Assembly (NCBI RefSeq): GCF_900182605.1
Contig: NZ_FXTB01000001.1
Location: forward strand, 1,116,001-1,180,000
Direction: 5' to 3'
DNA from: Saccharicrinis carchari
GTDB lineage: Bacteria; Bacteroidota; Bacteroidia; Bacteroidales; Marinilabiliaceae
DNA: 64,000 nt
Shown here piece after piece: positions 45,545 through 53,398 of the stretch. Within the stretch, counting starts at the first letter, position 1. Every line of letters starts with the position of its first letter. The position numbers and the translations under genes are program-made. The notes beneath the pieces are model-generated. The model did not search any database. It was not told the DNA's origin and saw nothing but the letters and a program-made list of their open reading frames with translations.

Positions 45545-46072
45545 ATGGAGGTTTTTCTTGAACTGATCAGATATACCGTGCCAAGCATGGTGATGCTTAT
45601 TTTTACTTTGTTGTTGGTACGATGGTTTTTAAAAAGCGAAAATGATCGAAGGAAACAAGAATTACTTATGGGTCAGAATATGAATTCGTTACCTATGCGG
45701 ATTGCGGCTTACGAAAGACTCACTTTGTTTTTGGAACGGATAAGCGCCGAATCTATCATTATACGCGAACAACCGCATGCACGTACCGTAAAAGAATTAC
45801 AAGCCAACCTGCTAAAAGCCATACGTACAGAATATGAGCACAATATGGCTATGCAGGTTCATTTACCTCCCCGCACCTGGATGATGGTACGCAACGCAAA
45901 AGAAGAAATGATAAAAACGGTAAATATATCGGCCAACATGGTGAAACCGGGAGATGCCTCCATGGCACTCGGGAAAACAATCCTGGAACAATTTCCCAAC
46001 ACAGCAAATTATCACTTTAAAAAAGCGTTGGATAGCTTAAAAACAGATGTACAATCTTTTTATAACTTGTAA
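45545..46072 (+). CDS. Conserved membrane-anchored protein of unknown function
   Basis: 175 residues. One N-terminal helix (YTVPSMVMLIFTLLLVRWFL, about 9-29) anchors a helical cytosolic domain: KSENDRRKQELLMG, IAAYERLTLFLERISAESIIIRE, VKELQANLLKAIRTEYEHNMAMQVHLPPRTWMMVRNAKEEMI. I know this as a Bacteroidota-restricted uncharacterised family but have no function for it. Single gene, divergent from the aminotransferase. The LPPRTW segment is likely the most conserved part. Confidence 0.78.
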   Translation: MEVFLELIRYTVPSMVMLIFTLLLVRWFLKSENDRRKQELLMGQNMNSLPMRIAAYERLTLFLERISAESIIIREQPHARTVKELQANLLKAIRTEYEHNMAMQVHLPPRTWMMVRNAKEEMIKTVNISANMVKPGDASMALGKTILEQFPNTANYHFKKALDSLKTDVQSFYNL

Positions 46073-46203
46073 AATACAACAAACGTCCACCAAGCCCGTA
46101 TTATAAAAAACCTGTGGGTTAAAGGTAATAACCGGCAGCCCAATGATTAATTCTCACGCAGGCTTAAACAACATCAAACTAAGTCAAAAAAAAATTTATT
46201 TAC

Positions 46204-48585
46204 GTGCAAAAACATAGCGATAGCAACTATTCCCATTCAAAAGCACCGGTAACGGAAAGTACTATGCCGGATATTCGGAAGATATTTCAGCTATTTAAAA
46301 AAAACTGGTATTTTTTGCTCATATCTTTTCCATTGTTTACAGGATTAACATATATATACCACCGATATACTCCGGTTGTATACAAAGGTTCGGTAACCAT
46401 AATGCTTAAAAGCGACGAAAAAAGAACGGTATCCGGAGCAGAGATCATTGAAGGGTTTGGTCTTTCGCCTGAAACAAAAAGTATTGAAAACCAAACCATT
46501 ATATTACGATCAAAAAAAATAGTTAAACGCGCTATCGATAGACTCGATTTTGCTATTGACATATACAGCAACGGGGTTTTTAAAGATACAGATATGTACC
46601 AAAAAAGTCCTTTTGTTATAACCATGGACTCCTCCCACGTACAATTGCTGAATACCCCCATACACATTGAACCCATAGATGAATCGCGAGTAAAAATTAG
46701 TATAAAAACCGAAAATGCCACGCTGCACACCTTTGCCAACGAAAAAAACCAAGGTGCCAGTGGTGCCGTCACATACGAGAAAATTGTTAAAATAGGGGAT
46801 TGGATAGATACGCCTTTTTGCAGGTTTACCATCCATACCTCCTCTGCTTTATCCTCCCAGGTGGGCTATTATTTTTATTTCAGATCGCACGACTGGCTGG
46901 CCGCCGCTTATCGGGGAAAGATTCAGGTAAGCCCCTATAAGGAGGGAAGCTCCATCATTTACATATCTTCAACGGGCACTAATCCCCATAAGATTAATGC
47001 TTTTTTAGATGCCCTGACCTTTGTGTATCTGGAACAAAGCCTGGAGCGTAAAAATGAAATTGCCAAAAGAACCATCGCTTTTATTGAAACACAACTTAAA
47101 CAAGTGGCCGACACCTTGCGCCAGGCACAGCGTAAAATGATAGATTTTAAACGTAACAATGTGTTTAGCGCCCCTACCGAACTTTCAGAAAGACTTGCCG
47201 AACGTTACTTTGAATACGAAAAGCAACTGGGTTTGTTGCAAGTGAGCGAAAGCTACTACACCAGGCTAAGCAAGCACCTGGAAAGTGAACCGTTAAGCGA
47301 TGATTATTTACTGCCCATATTTTCGATTGAAAGCAATGCCTTTGTTACTTCATTGGTTACCGAGCTCCTGGGTTTGCACAATGAGCTATCCCTGTTACAA
47401 GCACAAACCAACACCCATAATCCACTGCTGGCCGAAATGAATCAGAAAATAAATCTGAGCAAGCAAAACCTTTTAGTTGCACTACATAAAATACTAAAAA
47501 ACGTAGCACTTGAAAAGAAAAAAATAAAAGATCAAATGTCACATTTGGCTGCAAGGATGAACGATTTGCCGGAAAACGAAAGATTGTTTTTAGATATAGA
47601 AAGAGATTACAAACTAAACGATGCCATCTATACCTTTCTGCTGCAAAAAAAATCGGAAACACAAATAACCAAAGCTTCCAATACACCCGACAATGAAATT
47701 TTAGATGACGCCAGTATTGTAGGTGTCGTATCGCCAAACAAATCAAAAAATAAGCAACAAGCCATTCTTTTGGCTTTCTTGCTACCCGTAGGTATCGTAG
47801 TTTTAAAGGAATATCTGAATAATAAAATCAGAGACCGGAATGATTTAACTTCCCTGGCACCGCGCACTACCATTTTAGGATATATACCTCAATATAAAGG
47901 CACAGGTAATATGGTGATTAAAGCCGAACCTTTATCGAGTACATCCGAATCGTTTAGGGCCTTGCGTACCAAGCTAAAGTATTTGACACCGGAAAACGGT
48001 AAGCTTGTTCTCACCATTACCTCTACCAATACCGGTGAGGGCAAAACTTTTTGCGCCCTTAATCTGGCATCCGCATTTGCCATTTCCGGAAAAAAAACGG
48101 TTTTGGTGGGTTTTGATCTCCGCAAGCCCAGACTTACAGAATTGTTTAGACACGAAAATGAACAGGGCTTGTCTAATTATCTGATAGGTCAAGCTCAAAT
48201 AGATGAGATTATGTATCCGGGCGGTGCGGATAATTTTACCATCGTTCCTTCGGGCACTATTCCACCCAACCCCTCTGAACTCATATCCGGAATCCATACA
48301 CAACGGTTCTTTACGGAAATAAAAGAGATTTTTGACGTGGTGATTGTAGATTCGCCACCCATAGGCCTGGTAGCGGATGCCCGTTTATTACTTGAATACA
48401 GCGATTGCCATCTTTTTGTTGTTAGAGCCAATAAAACGGTTAAAGAACAATTTAAACATACCCTTCAAAACCTTATGGATGATGAGGTACCTCCTACCGG
48501 CATTGTACTTAACGATTTAAATAGCAAAATAGGAGGTTACGGATATTACTCCGAGAAATATTATACCGACTCGAAAAAGGCATAA
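46204..48585 (+). CDS. Wzc-like polysaccharide co-polymerase and tyrosine autokinase
   Basis: 793 residues from GTG 46204; ATG 46264 (MPDIRKIFQLFKKNWYFLL) is an equally good start. Wzz domain with first helix at about 36-55, coiled-coil periplasmic stretch (IETQLKQVADTLRQAQRKMIDFKRNN), second helix (AILLAFLLPVGIVVLKEYL), then a BY-kinase domain: Walker A STNTGEGKTFCALNLA, Walker A' VLVGFDLRKPRL, Walker B VVIVDSPP. It ends in a Tyr cluster YGYYSEKYY, the autophosphorylation site type. It would control capsule/exopolysaccharide chain length and export. No wza, wzb or glycosyltransferases are next to it; murB follows after six bases. Confidence 0.93.
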   Translation: MQKHSDSNYSHSKAPVTESTMPDIRKIFQLFKKNWYFLLISFPLFTGLTYIYHRYTPVVYKGSVTIMLKSDEKRTVSGAEIIEGFGLSPETKSIENQTIILRSKKIVKRAIDRLDFAIDIYSNGVFKDTDMYQKSPFVITMDSSHVQLLNTPIHIEPIDESRVKISIKTENATLHTFANEKNQGASGAVTYEKIVKIGDWIDTPFCRFTIHTSSALSSQVGYYFYFRSHDWLAAAYRGKIQVSPYKEGSSIIYISSTGTNPHKINAFLDALTFVYLEQSLERKNEIAKRTIAFIETQLKQVADTLRQAQRKMIDFKRNNVFSAPTELSERLAERYFEYEKQLGLLQVSESYYTRLSKHLESEPLSDDYLLPIFSIESNAFVTSLVTELLGLHNELSLLQAQTNTHNPLLAEMNQKINLSKQNLLVALHKILKNVALEKKKIKDQMSHLAARMNDLPENERLFLDIERDYKLNDAIYTFLLQKKSETQITKASNTPDNEILDDASIVGVVSPNKSKNKQQAILLAFLLPVGIVVLKEYLNNKIRDRNDLTSLAPRTTILGYIPQYKGTGNMVIKAEPLSSTSESFRALRTKLKYLTPENGKLVLTITSTNTGEGKTFCALNLASAFAISGKKTVLVGFDLRKPRLTELFRHENEQGLSNYLIGQAQIDEIMYPGGADNFTIVPSGTIPPNPSELISGIHTQRFFTEIKEIFDVVIVDSPPIGLVADARLLLEYSDCHLFVVRANKTVKEQFKHTLQNLMDDEVPPTGIVLNDLNSKIGGYGYYSEKYYTDSKKA

Positions 48586-48591
48586 AAAAGA

Positions 48592-49602
48592 ATGGTTATA
48601 CAACATTACGCTTTAAAACCGCACAACACATTTCATTTTAACGTGTATGCCGATTATTTTTCGGCTCCCAAAAATAGCGATGAAATAATTCAGGTACTCA
48701 CCAACCCGCTACTTCGTAAGCAGCCACTTTTTATTTTAGGTGGTGGTAGCAACGTACTGTTTAAGTCCGATTTTAAGGGATTTATTTTAAAGCCCGACAT
48801 CCAATCCATCCGTATTATAAAACAAAACGAACAAAGCGTATGGGTAGAAGCCGGTGCCGGTATCGACTGGGACAGTTTTGTGGCCTGGAGTGTGGATAAG
48901 GGTTACTACGGCATCGAAAATCTTTCGTTGATACCCGGTAACGTTGGAGCTTCGCCGGTGCAAAACATTGGAGCCTATGGCACCGAAATAATGAATGTTA
49001 TCACCCGGGTAAACGGTATTTTTTTAGACACTCTGGAGCCATTTAGCTTCACAAACAGCGCATGTGATTTTTCGTACAGAAACAGTATTTTTAAAAATAA
49101 GCTAAAAGGAAAAACCATTATTACCTCCGTTGAATTTGTACTTGGCAAGCAGGGAAAAATAAAAACGGATTATGCCGGTGTAAAAGAAGAGGTATTTAGG
49201 TTAGGCAAACCTACATTAAAAAATGCGCGGCAAGCCATTATTAATATCAGGGAATCCAAACTGCCCGATCCTGAATTAGTAGGTAATGCAGGTAGTTTTT
49301 TTAAAAACCCCGTTGTAAAAAGCGCGGTAGCCAACGCCATTGCTCTTGATTACCCTGATGCACCCATTTATAAAGTGGATGATCAATTTGCCAAAATACC
49401 TGCCGGATGGATGATAGAACAATGCGGGTGGAAAGGGAAAAGTATGGGTAATGCAGCAGTACATAAAAATCAAGCGCTGGTACTTATTAATAAAACCGGT
49501 AAAGCTACCGGTGAAGAAATGTTGGCGCTGGCACTGGAAATAGAAAGATCAGTTAAGTTGAAGTTTGGTATAGAGATAAATAAAGAAGTAAACGTGGTGT
49601 AA
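48592..49602 (+). CDS. murB: UDP-N-acetylmuramate dehydrogenase (type I)
   Basis: 336 residues. FAD-binding motif LGGGSNVLFKSDF; IPGNVGASPVQNIGAYG; DFSYRNSIFK with the catalytic-site Tyr of type I enzymes; NAGSFFKNPV with the catalytic Ser; PAGWMIEQCGWKGKSMGNAAVHKNQALVLIN. It reduces UDP-GlcNAc-enolpyruvate to UDP-MurNAc with NADPH in peptidoglycan synthesis. It starts six bases after the wzc-like gene, so it is likely co-transcribed with it, an uncommon pairing. Confidence 0.96.
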   Translation: MVIQHYALKPHNTFHFNVYADYFSAPKNSDEIIQVLTNPLLRKQPLFILGGGSNVLFKSDFKGFILKPDIQSIRIIKQNEQSVWVEAGAGIDWDSFVAWSVDKGYYGIENLSLIPGNVGASPVQNIGAYGTEIMNVITRVNGIFLDTLEPFSFTNSACDFSYRNSIFKNKLKGKTIITSVEFVLGKQGKIKTDYAGVKEEVFRLGKPTLKNARQAIINIRESKLPDPELVGNAGSFFKNPVVKSAVANAIALDYPDAPIYKVDDQFAKIPAGWMIEQCGWKGKSMGNAAVHKNQALVLINKTGKATGEEMLALALEIERSVKLKFGIEINKEVNVV

Positions 49603-49689
49603 AATCATGCAACAACGGTTTGATAAAAATTAATTGTAAAACAATTTGAACCACAGTCTGTTTTATCAGTTAAACCAACATTAAAAAAC

Positions 49690-50196
49690 ATGAAAAAAAT
49701 ATTCTTAGCCTTAGCTGTAACTGTATTTATGCTATTATCCGCCTGTGGTGGAAGTCAAACCAAGGATAACAAACAAGCATCCGAATCTGCAAGCATGCCT
49801 ACGACCGAAGTTTTGGAATCAGTAACAATCGAATTAGAAGGTCATGATAACATGAAGTATACCGGCGATACCAAAGTTAAAGTGAAAGCCGGCCAGAAAA
49901 TTATATTGACACTAAACAATGTAGGTCAATTACCTAAAGAAGCTATGGGACATAATGTAGTAGTGCTGACTTTGGGAACTGATGTAGCTAATTTTGGCAC
50001 GGAAGCTATAAAGGCCAAGGACGATGATTATATCCCTGCAAATTTAGCATCTTCCATTATTGCACACACTAAATTATTAGGACCGGGCGAAACTGATTCT
50101 ATTACTTTTCGGCTCGATACCCCCGGTGTTTACGACTATATATGCACTTTCCCGGGGCATTGGGCAACAATGAGAGGAACAATAACGGTACAATAG
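49690..50196 (+). CDS. Azurin-like blue copper lipoprotein
   Basis: 168 residues. The signal ends in LSAC (Cys19), a lipobox, then a Ser/Lys/Gln-rich linker. The cupredoxin domain keeps the azurin copper ligands: His88 in MGHNVVVL, and Cys152, His157, Met161 in CTFPGHWATM. The azurin segment DDDYIPANLASSIIAHTKLLGPGETDSITF is present. It is a membrane-anchored periplasmic electron carrier. The natural donor and acceptor are unknown; no oxidase or nitrite reductase gene is near. Single gene. Confidence 0.95.
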   Translation: MKKIFLALAVTVFMLLSACGGSQTKDNKQASESASMPTTEVLESVTIELEGHDNMKYTGDTKVKVKAGQKIILTLNNVGQLPKEAMGHNVVVLTLGTDVANFGTEAIKAKDDDYIPANLASSIIAHTKLLGPGETDSITFRLDTPGVYDYICTFPGHWATMRGTITVQ

Positions 50197-50327
50197 TGGT
50201 CGTAAAAAACAATTTAGTTTAGTTTCATCCTTTGAATAAGTAATACCATTTTTATAAATTTTAAAATGGTGCTTGTCTGATCGCCCGTTTTTCCCAAACC
50301 CTTGAACAGACATTACCTATGTATAAG

Positions 50328-50358
50328 TTGCTAAAAAGCAGACAATTGAGTAAGTTTG
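50328..50358 (+). promoter_or_regulatory. Bacteroidota-type promoter of the thioesterase gene
   Basis: TTG at 50328-50330, 20 bases, then TAAGTTTG at 50351-50358. Start codon at 50410, leader about 45 bases. Confidence 0.7.
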
Positions 50359-50409
50359 AGGCAAACTAAGATAGCAGAACATATCTCTTATTAAAAACCA
50401 AATAAAATT

Positions 50410-50781
50410 ATGACGCACTCACTTAGCCCCGGATTAAACTTATCGCAAAAATACACTATTACCGAGCAGGATTTGGCTTCCACATTAAAAACAAGCCAGG
50501 TAGCCTACGCCTCTACCCCATCGTTAATTGTATTGATAGAAAAGGTAATATGCACCTTGATACAGGATTTAATTGGAAAGGAAAAAACCACGGTGAGTGC
50601 CGAGATAAATATGAAACATCTAATACCTATGGCCGCCGGAGAGGAAGTTACCTGCTCGGTACATCTTAAGTTTGTTGAAGGCAATAAATTATTTTTTGAC
50701 TTTGCCCTATTTACAACGGATGAAGATGTAGTGGCCATAGGAGCACACGAACGAGCTATTGTTAAAAAGGATGAGTATTGA
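50410..50781 (+). CDS. FlK-like hotdog-fold thioesterase
   Basis: 123 residues. It resembles the fluoroacetyl-CoA thioesterase-like hotdog family: VAYASTPSLIVLIEKV followed by TTVSAEINMKHLIPMAAGEEV and a C-terminal EDVVAIGAHERAIV. Thr36, Glu44 and His70 keep the spacing (8 and 26 residues) of the Thr-Glu-His catalytic triad of FlK. A cytosolic acyl-CoA hydrolase is expected, with a housekeeping substrate rather than fluoroacetyl-CoA. Single gene with its own promoter. Confidence 0.85.
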   Translation: MTHSLSPGLNLSQKYTITEQDLASTLKTSQVAYASTPSLIVLIEKVICTLIQDLIGKEKTTVSAEINMKHLIPMAAGEEVTCSVHLKFVEGNKLFFDFALFTTDEDVVAIGAHERAIVKKDEY

Positions 50782-50799
50782 TGTATTAGATCGTTACAG

Positions 50800-50890
50800 G
50801 TTAGAAAGTAGAGGTTAGAGAGTTAGAAATTAGAGGTTAGAAATTAGAAGTTAGAAAGTAGAGGTTAGAGAGTTAGAAATTAGAGGTTAG
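50800..50890. repeat. 50-bp tandem repeat (minisatellite)
   Basis: Two copies of a 50-base unit (50800-50849, 50850-50890, the second incomplete) are identical over the shared 41 bases. Each unit is itself built from variations of GTTAGAAAT and GTTAGAGA. It lies just after the thioesterase gene. No protein is encoded. Confidence 0.9.
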
Positions 50891-50974
50891 GCTTGCTTAC
50901 TAAAACCTTACTATCAATACATTAACCCATATTTTGGAACTTGAAAAAATGCGACATTGATTAGTTTATATCGT

Positions 50975-52342
50975 TTAAAATTTTCGCACGGTTACCTGCT
51001 TATTATCGTTTACAAAGCGGTTTATAAGTATTCGGGCATCCTGATTGTCGCTGTACAAAGTAATTCCCTGCACCACTTCGTCGAGCGAGCTGAAAGCGGC
51101 ATCCTTAGCTACCCATCCAAAACCCATGTACCTGCCCTCTTTTACCACAACTACTGAAAGCTCGTCCACATCTCTACCTTTATCCGTCAGCAAAAAACTA
51201 TCATATTTGTACCGCAGCAGTTCAATTAGTTCCTGCGCTCTGCTATTGTATTTATGGCATGGCTCCTCGCCAACGCAGGCACCTTTACAAATATTTAACT
51301 GGTACTGAAAACAGGCCGTGGCCGAGTCAGACAGTCCACATAGCTTTTGACACAATCCATATTCCTCTACTTTAGCAAACAAAAAGTCTTTAGCATTTTT
51401 CGCCGATTCAAAAGAGCTGATAGGGCTTATACGGCCATCGTTGCGGGCAATGTTAAAGCGGATATAGCCCTTTCTGTCGGTAAAGGAAAAGAGTCCGTAA
51501 TGAAAGCGGTTTTTGCGTTGCGCTTTATTATATAAGGGTTTATTCTGTTTTATCTCGGCCGACTCCTTTAATAGAGCAAGTAGTTCGCTACCGGTAAGCT
51601 CATAATCCACATCGGCCACTTCCGCTTTCATTTTCTGCGCTTTTTGTGCCTTGGGATTACCTAAATGTGTAAGCACTCTTTGCTTAATATCCTTACTTTT
51701 GCCTATATATATAAGTTCAGCCTTATGGTTATACAAATAATACACTCCTGTTTTATGCGGTAGGTGAGTTAACTTTTCGACGTTCAGTTGTGGATGTAAA
51801 CCTTTTATCGAAAAAAAATTATTTCCTTCCACAGGCAATAGTACACCCCCATTTTTCTTCAATAAAAGCTCAAACAATGCTACTGTAGCTAAAGCATCCC
51901 CCGCTGCTCTATGTCGGGCATTATTGGATATACCCAGTTTATCGCATAAATTACCCAAGCTGTAGGACGAATATCCCGGCATTAAATTACGGCTCAACTT
52001 AACTGTACATAGTGTTTCCCTTTCAAACGGATAACCCAAAGCCTCGAATTCGCTTTTTATAAAACCATAATCGAAAACCGCATTGTGTGCTACAAAAACG
52101 CTACCTTGCGTAATTTCAACAATACGTTTGGCTACCTCGTAAAACTTAGGGGCCTCCTGAACCATCTGGTTGCTTATACCGGTAAGCTGGGTAATGTAGG
52201 CCGGAATAAATTGTTCAGGATTAATCAAAGAAACAAACTCATCGACCACTTTTTTTCCATCGTGCAAATAAATGGCTACTTCGGTAATCTTACCCTTTTT
52301 AAAAGTCCCGCCAGTTGTTTCAATGTCGATAATGGTGTACAT
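50975..52342 (-). CDS. DEDDh exonuclease fused to a UvrC-type GIY-YIG nuclease domain
   Basis: 455 residues from ATG 52342 (MYTIIDIETTGG); ATG 52366 adds eight residues. Residues 1-165 are a DnaQ-like exonuclease: DIETTGG (Exo I), VAHNAVFDYGFIKSEF (Exo II), HRAAGDALATVALFELL (Exo III). Around residues 195-285 a GIY-YIG domain follows, KTGVYYLYNHKAELIYIGKSKDIKQRVLTHL. The C-terminal part has a four-Cys stretch (CQKLCGLSDSATACFQYQL, CKGACVGEEPC). It is the form of the UvrC N-half/Cho-like family fused to polymerase III epsilon. DNA repair is likely. Single gene. Confidence 0.92.
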   Translation of the reverse strand: MYTIIDIETTGGTFKKGKITEVAIYLHDGKKVVDEFVSLINPEQFIPAYITQLTGISNQMVQEAPKFYEVAKRIVEITQGSVFVAHNAVFDYGFIKSEFEALGYPFERETLCTVKLSRNLMPGYSSYSLGNLCDKLGISNNARHRAAGDALATVALFELLLKKNGGVLLPVEGNNFFSIKGLHPQLNVEKLTHLPHKTGVYYLYNHKAELIYIGKSKDIKQRVLTHLGNPKAQKAQKMKAEVADVDYELTGSELLALLKESAEIKQNKPLYNKAQRKNRFHYGLFSFTDRKGYIRFNIARNDGRISPISSFESAKNAKDFLFAKVEEYGLCQKLCGLSDSATACFQYQLNICKGACVGEEPCHKYNSRAQELIELLRYKYDSFLLTDKGRDVDELSVVVVKEGRYMGFGWVAKDAAFSSLDEVVQGITLYSDNQDARILINRFVNDNKQVTVRKF

Positions 52343-52461
52343 AACAGCCTTATAATTCTGATCCATTTAATATAAAAGCATAGCTGCCTTTTGTGGTAAA
52401 AATAGGAAAAAAATTATTTTAACCAGCAAAGATGTAAAACCGCTCAAATCGCTTGTAAAAC

Positions 52462-52493
52462 TTTGGTTAACTTGAAAATTAATCCTATATTTG
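52462..52493 (+). promoter_or_regulatory. Consensus promoter of the structured RNA gene
   Basis: TTTG at 52462-52465, exactly 20 bases, then TATATTTG at 52486-52493. This is a perfect match to the Bacteroidota -33/-7 consensus and no protein gene follows it. Confidence 0.85.
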
Positions 52494-52497
52494 TTTT

Positions 52498-52736
52498 AAG
52501 GTATTACAAAGGTAAACCGCATCAGTTTGACCTAGATTGTTAAACTCAACACTATAATAGAACCGAGTAAAGCTGTCTGATCCAAAGGCGGGCCTCACCT
52601 TAGGGTTATCGTTCGCGATACGGAGGATTACTGCGGATCGGATGCACTCAAATCCTGTTTACAGGAGTTTAAATAATCAACTTCTGATGCGGCCTTCATA
52701 AAAGAGCTACCCACTTCGGTCGGTAGCTCTTTTTCT
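52498..52736 (+). ncRNA. Structured non-coding RNA, 6S-like candidate
   Basis: About 240 bases between its own promoter and terminator, no open frame. Closing stem CCGCATCAG (52517-52525) with CTGATGCGG (52684-52692), extended by TTGA/TCAA. The next stem is TTAAACTC (52540-52547) with GAGTTTAA (52665-72). Then comes a large loop: its 5' side (about 52548-52578) is open and its 3' side has a small CCTG-TTTA-CAGG hairpin. The apical arm is GATCC/GGATC, CCTC/GAGG and a TATCG-TTCG-CGATA hairpin. A long rod with a central bubble and a 3'-side hairpin is the architecture of 6S RNA, which binds RNA polymerase holoenzyme. The RNA gene is well supported; the 6S identity is inference. Confidence 0.72.
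52703..52735 (+). terminator. Terminator of the structured RNA
   Basis: AGAGCTACC/GGTAGCTCT, 9 bp, around a small AC-TTCG-GT tetraloop stem, followed by T5. Confidence 0.9.
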
Positions 52737-52994
52737 ATTCAATACAAATGCAAGTCAGGGAGGTAAATAGCAAACAGATACATCCCTTGCACGGGCAGGC
52801 TGCCTTTTATTGTCTCTTTTATGTCTGCCGGTTTCCTGACTGCCAATGGTAGAAAACAGGGTCATTTACTTTCAATATATAACATACTTTGCAATTGGCT
52901 TTTCCGTCATAAAATCCAATCTTTTATACTTATCACTTCTCAATGTACCGCTATGTTATCCTGTTAGTATAGTAAGATGCCTATGCTCCTTTAA

Positions 52995-53246
52995 ACGATA
53001 GGCCAAATATACTCCCCCACAACAGAGCAGCGGCGCAGGCATGTGCATACCAAGATAGGGGGCGGCCCGGAATCGGCCGTATATAAATTGACAGATAGCG
53101 GTGCCAACTGGGGAAAATTAACGGAGGATATACCCCCAGAAGACATGGGTGGCAGGGGAAATGAAATGCCTAAGCTACGAAAAATGATGGATGATTTAAT
53201 TGCATCCCACACTCCCGGGCCGGATACCGGAATGGAAATGATTTGA
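52995..53246 (+). pseudogene. Fragment of a BNR-repeat (sialidase/VPS10-like) protein gene
   Basis: The frame opens after a stop at 52992. Read from there it gives IYSPTTEQRRRHV, then KIGGGPESAVYKLTDSGANW and KLTEDIPPEDMGG. This resembles the BNR-propeller proteins abundant in Bacteroidota (QRRR..., GGGPESGIYKSTDGGKTW, LPKGDMG). The remaining 30 residues (MPKLRKMMDDLIASHTPGPD) do not continue that family and might be the tail of another protein. No start or rest of the gene exists here, so it is a remnant. Confidence 0.5.
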
Positions 53247-53398
53247 GTGTGCAAAGTTCACAAAAGTTCAAAAGCTAGCGTTCGAGGTAAATACTGCCAA
53301 GCCAAATCAAGGTCTGGCGACGCCCTGCCTACTCAGGTATTGGAGAAACATAGAGCGCATCTTTACTTTGTCATGAAGCTTCAACAGAAAGTTAGATG

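Noticed and set aside
50800-50890. Possible CRISPR array
   Set aside because: The repeats are contiguous, without unique spacers, and no cas genes are present.
52498-52736. tmRNA, SRP RNA or a riboswitch as identity of the structured RNA
   Set aside because: No tRNA-like end or tag frame for tmRNA, no GGAAGCAG-type SRP loop, and its terminator comes before any gene; the next gene downstream is a decayed fragment, so cis control is unlikely.
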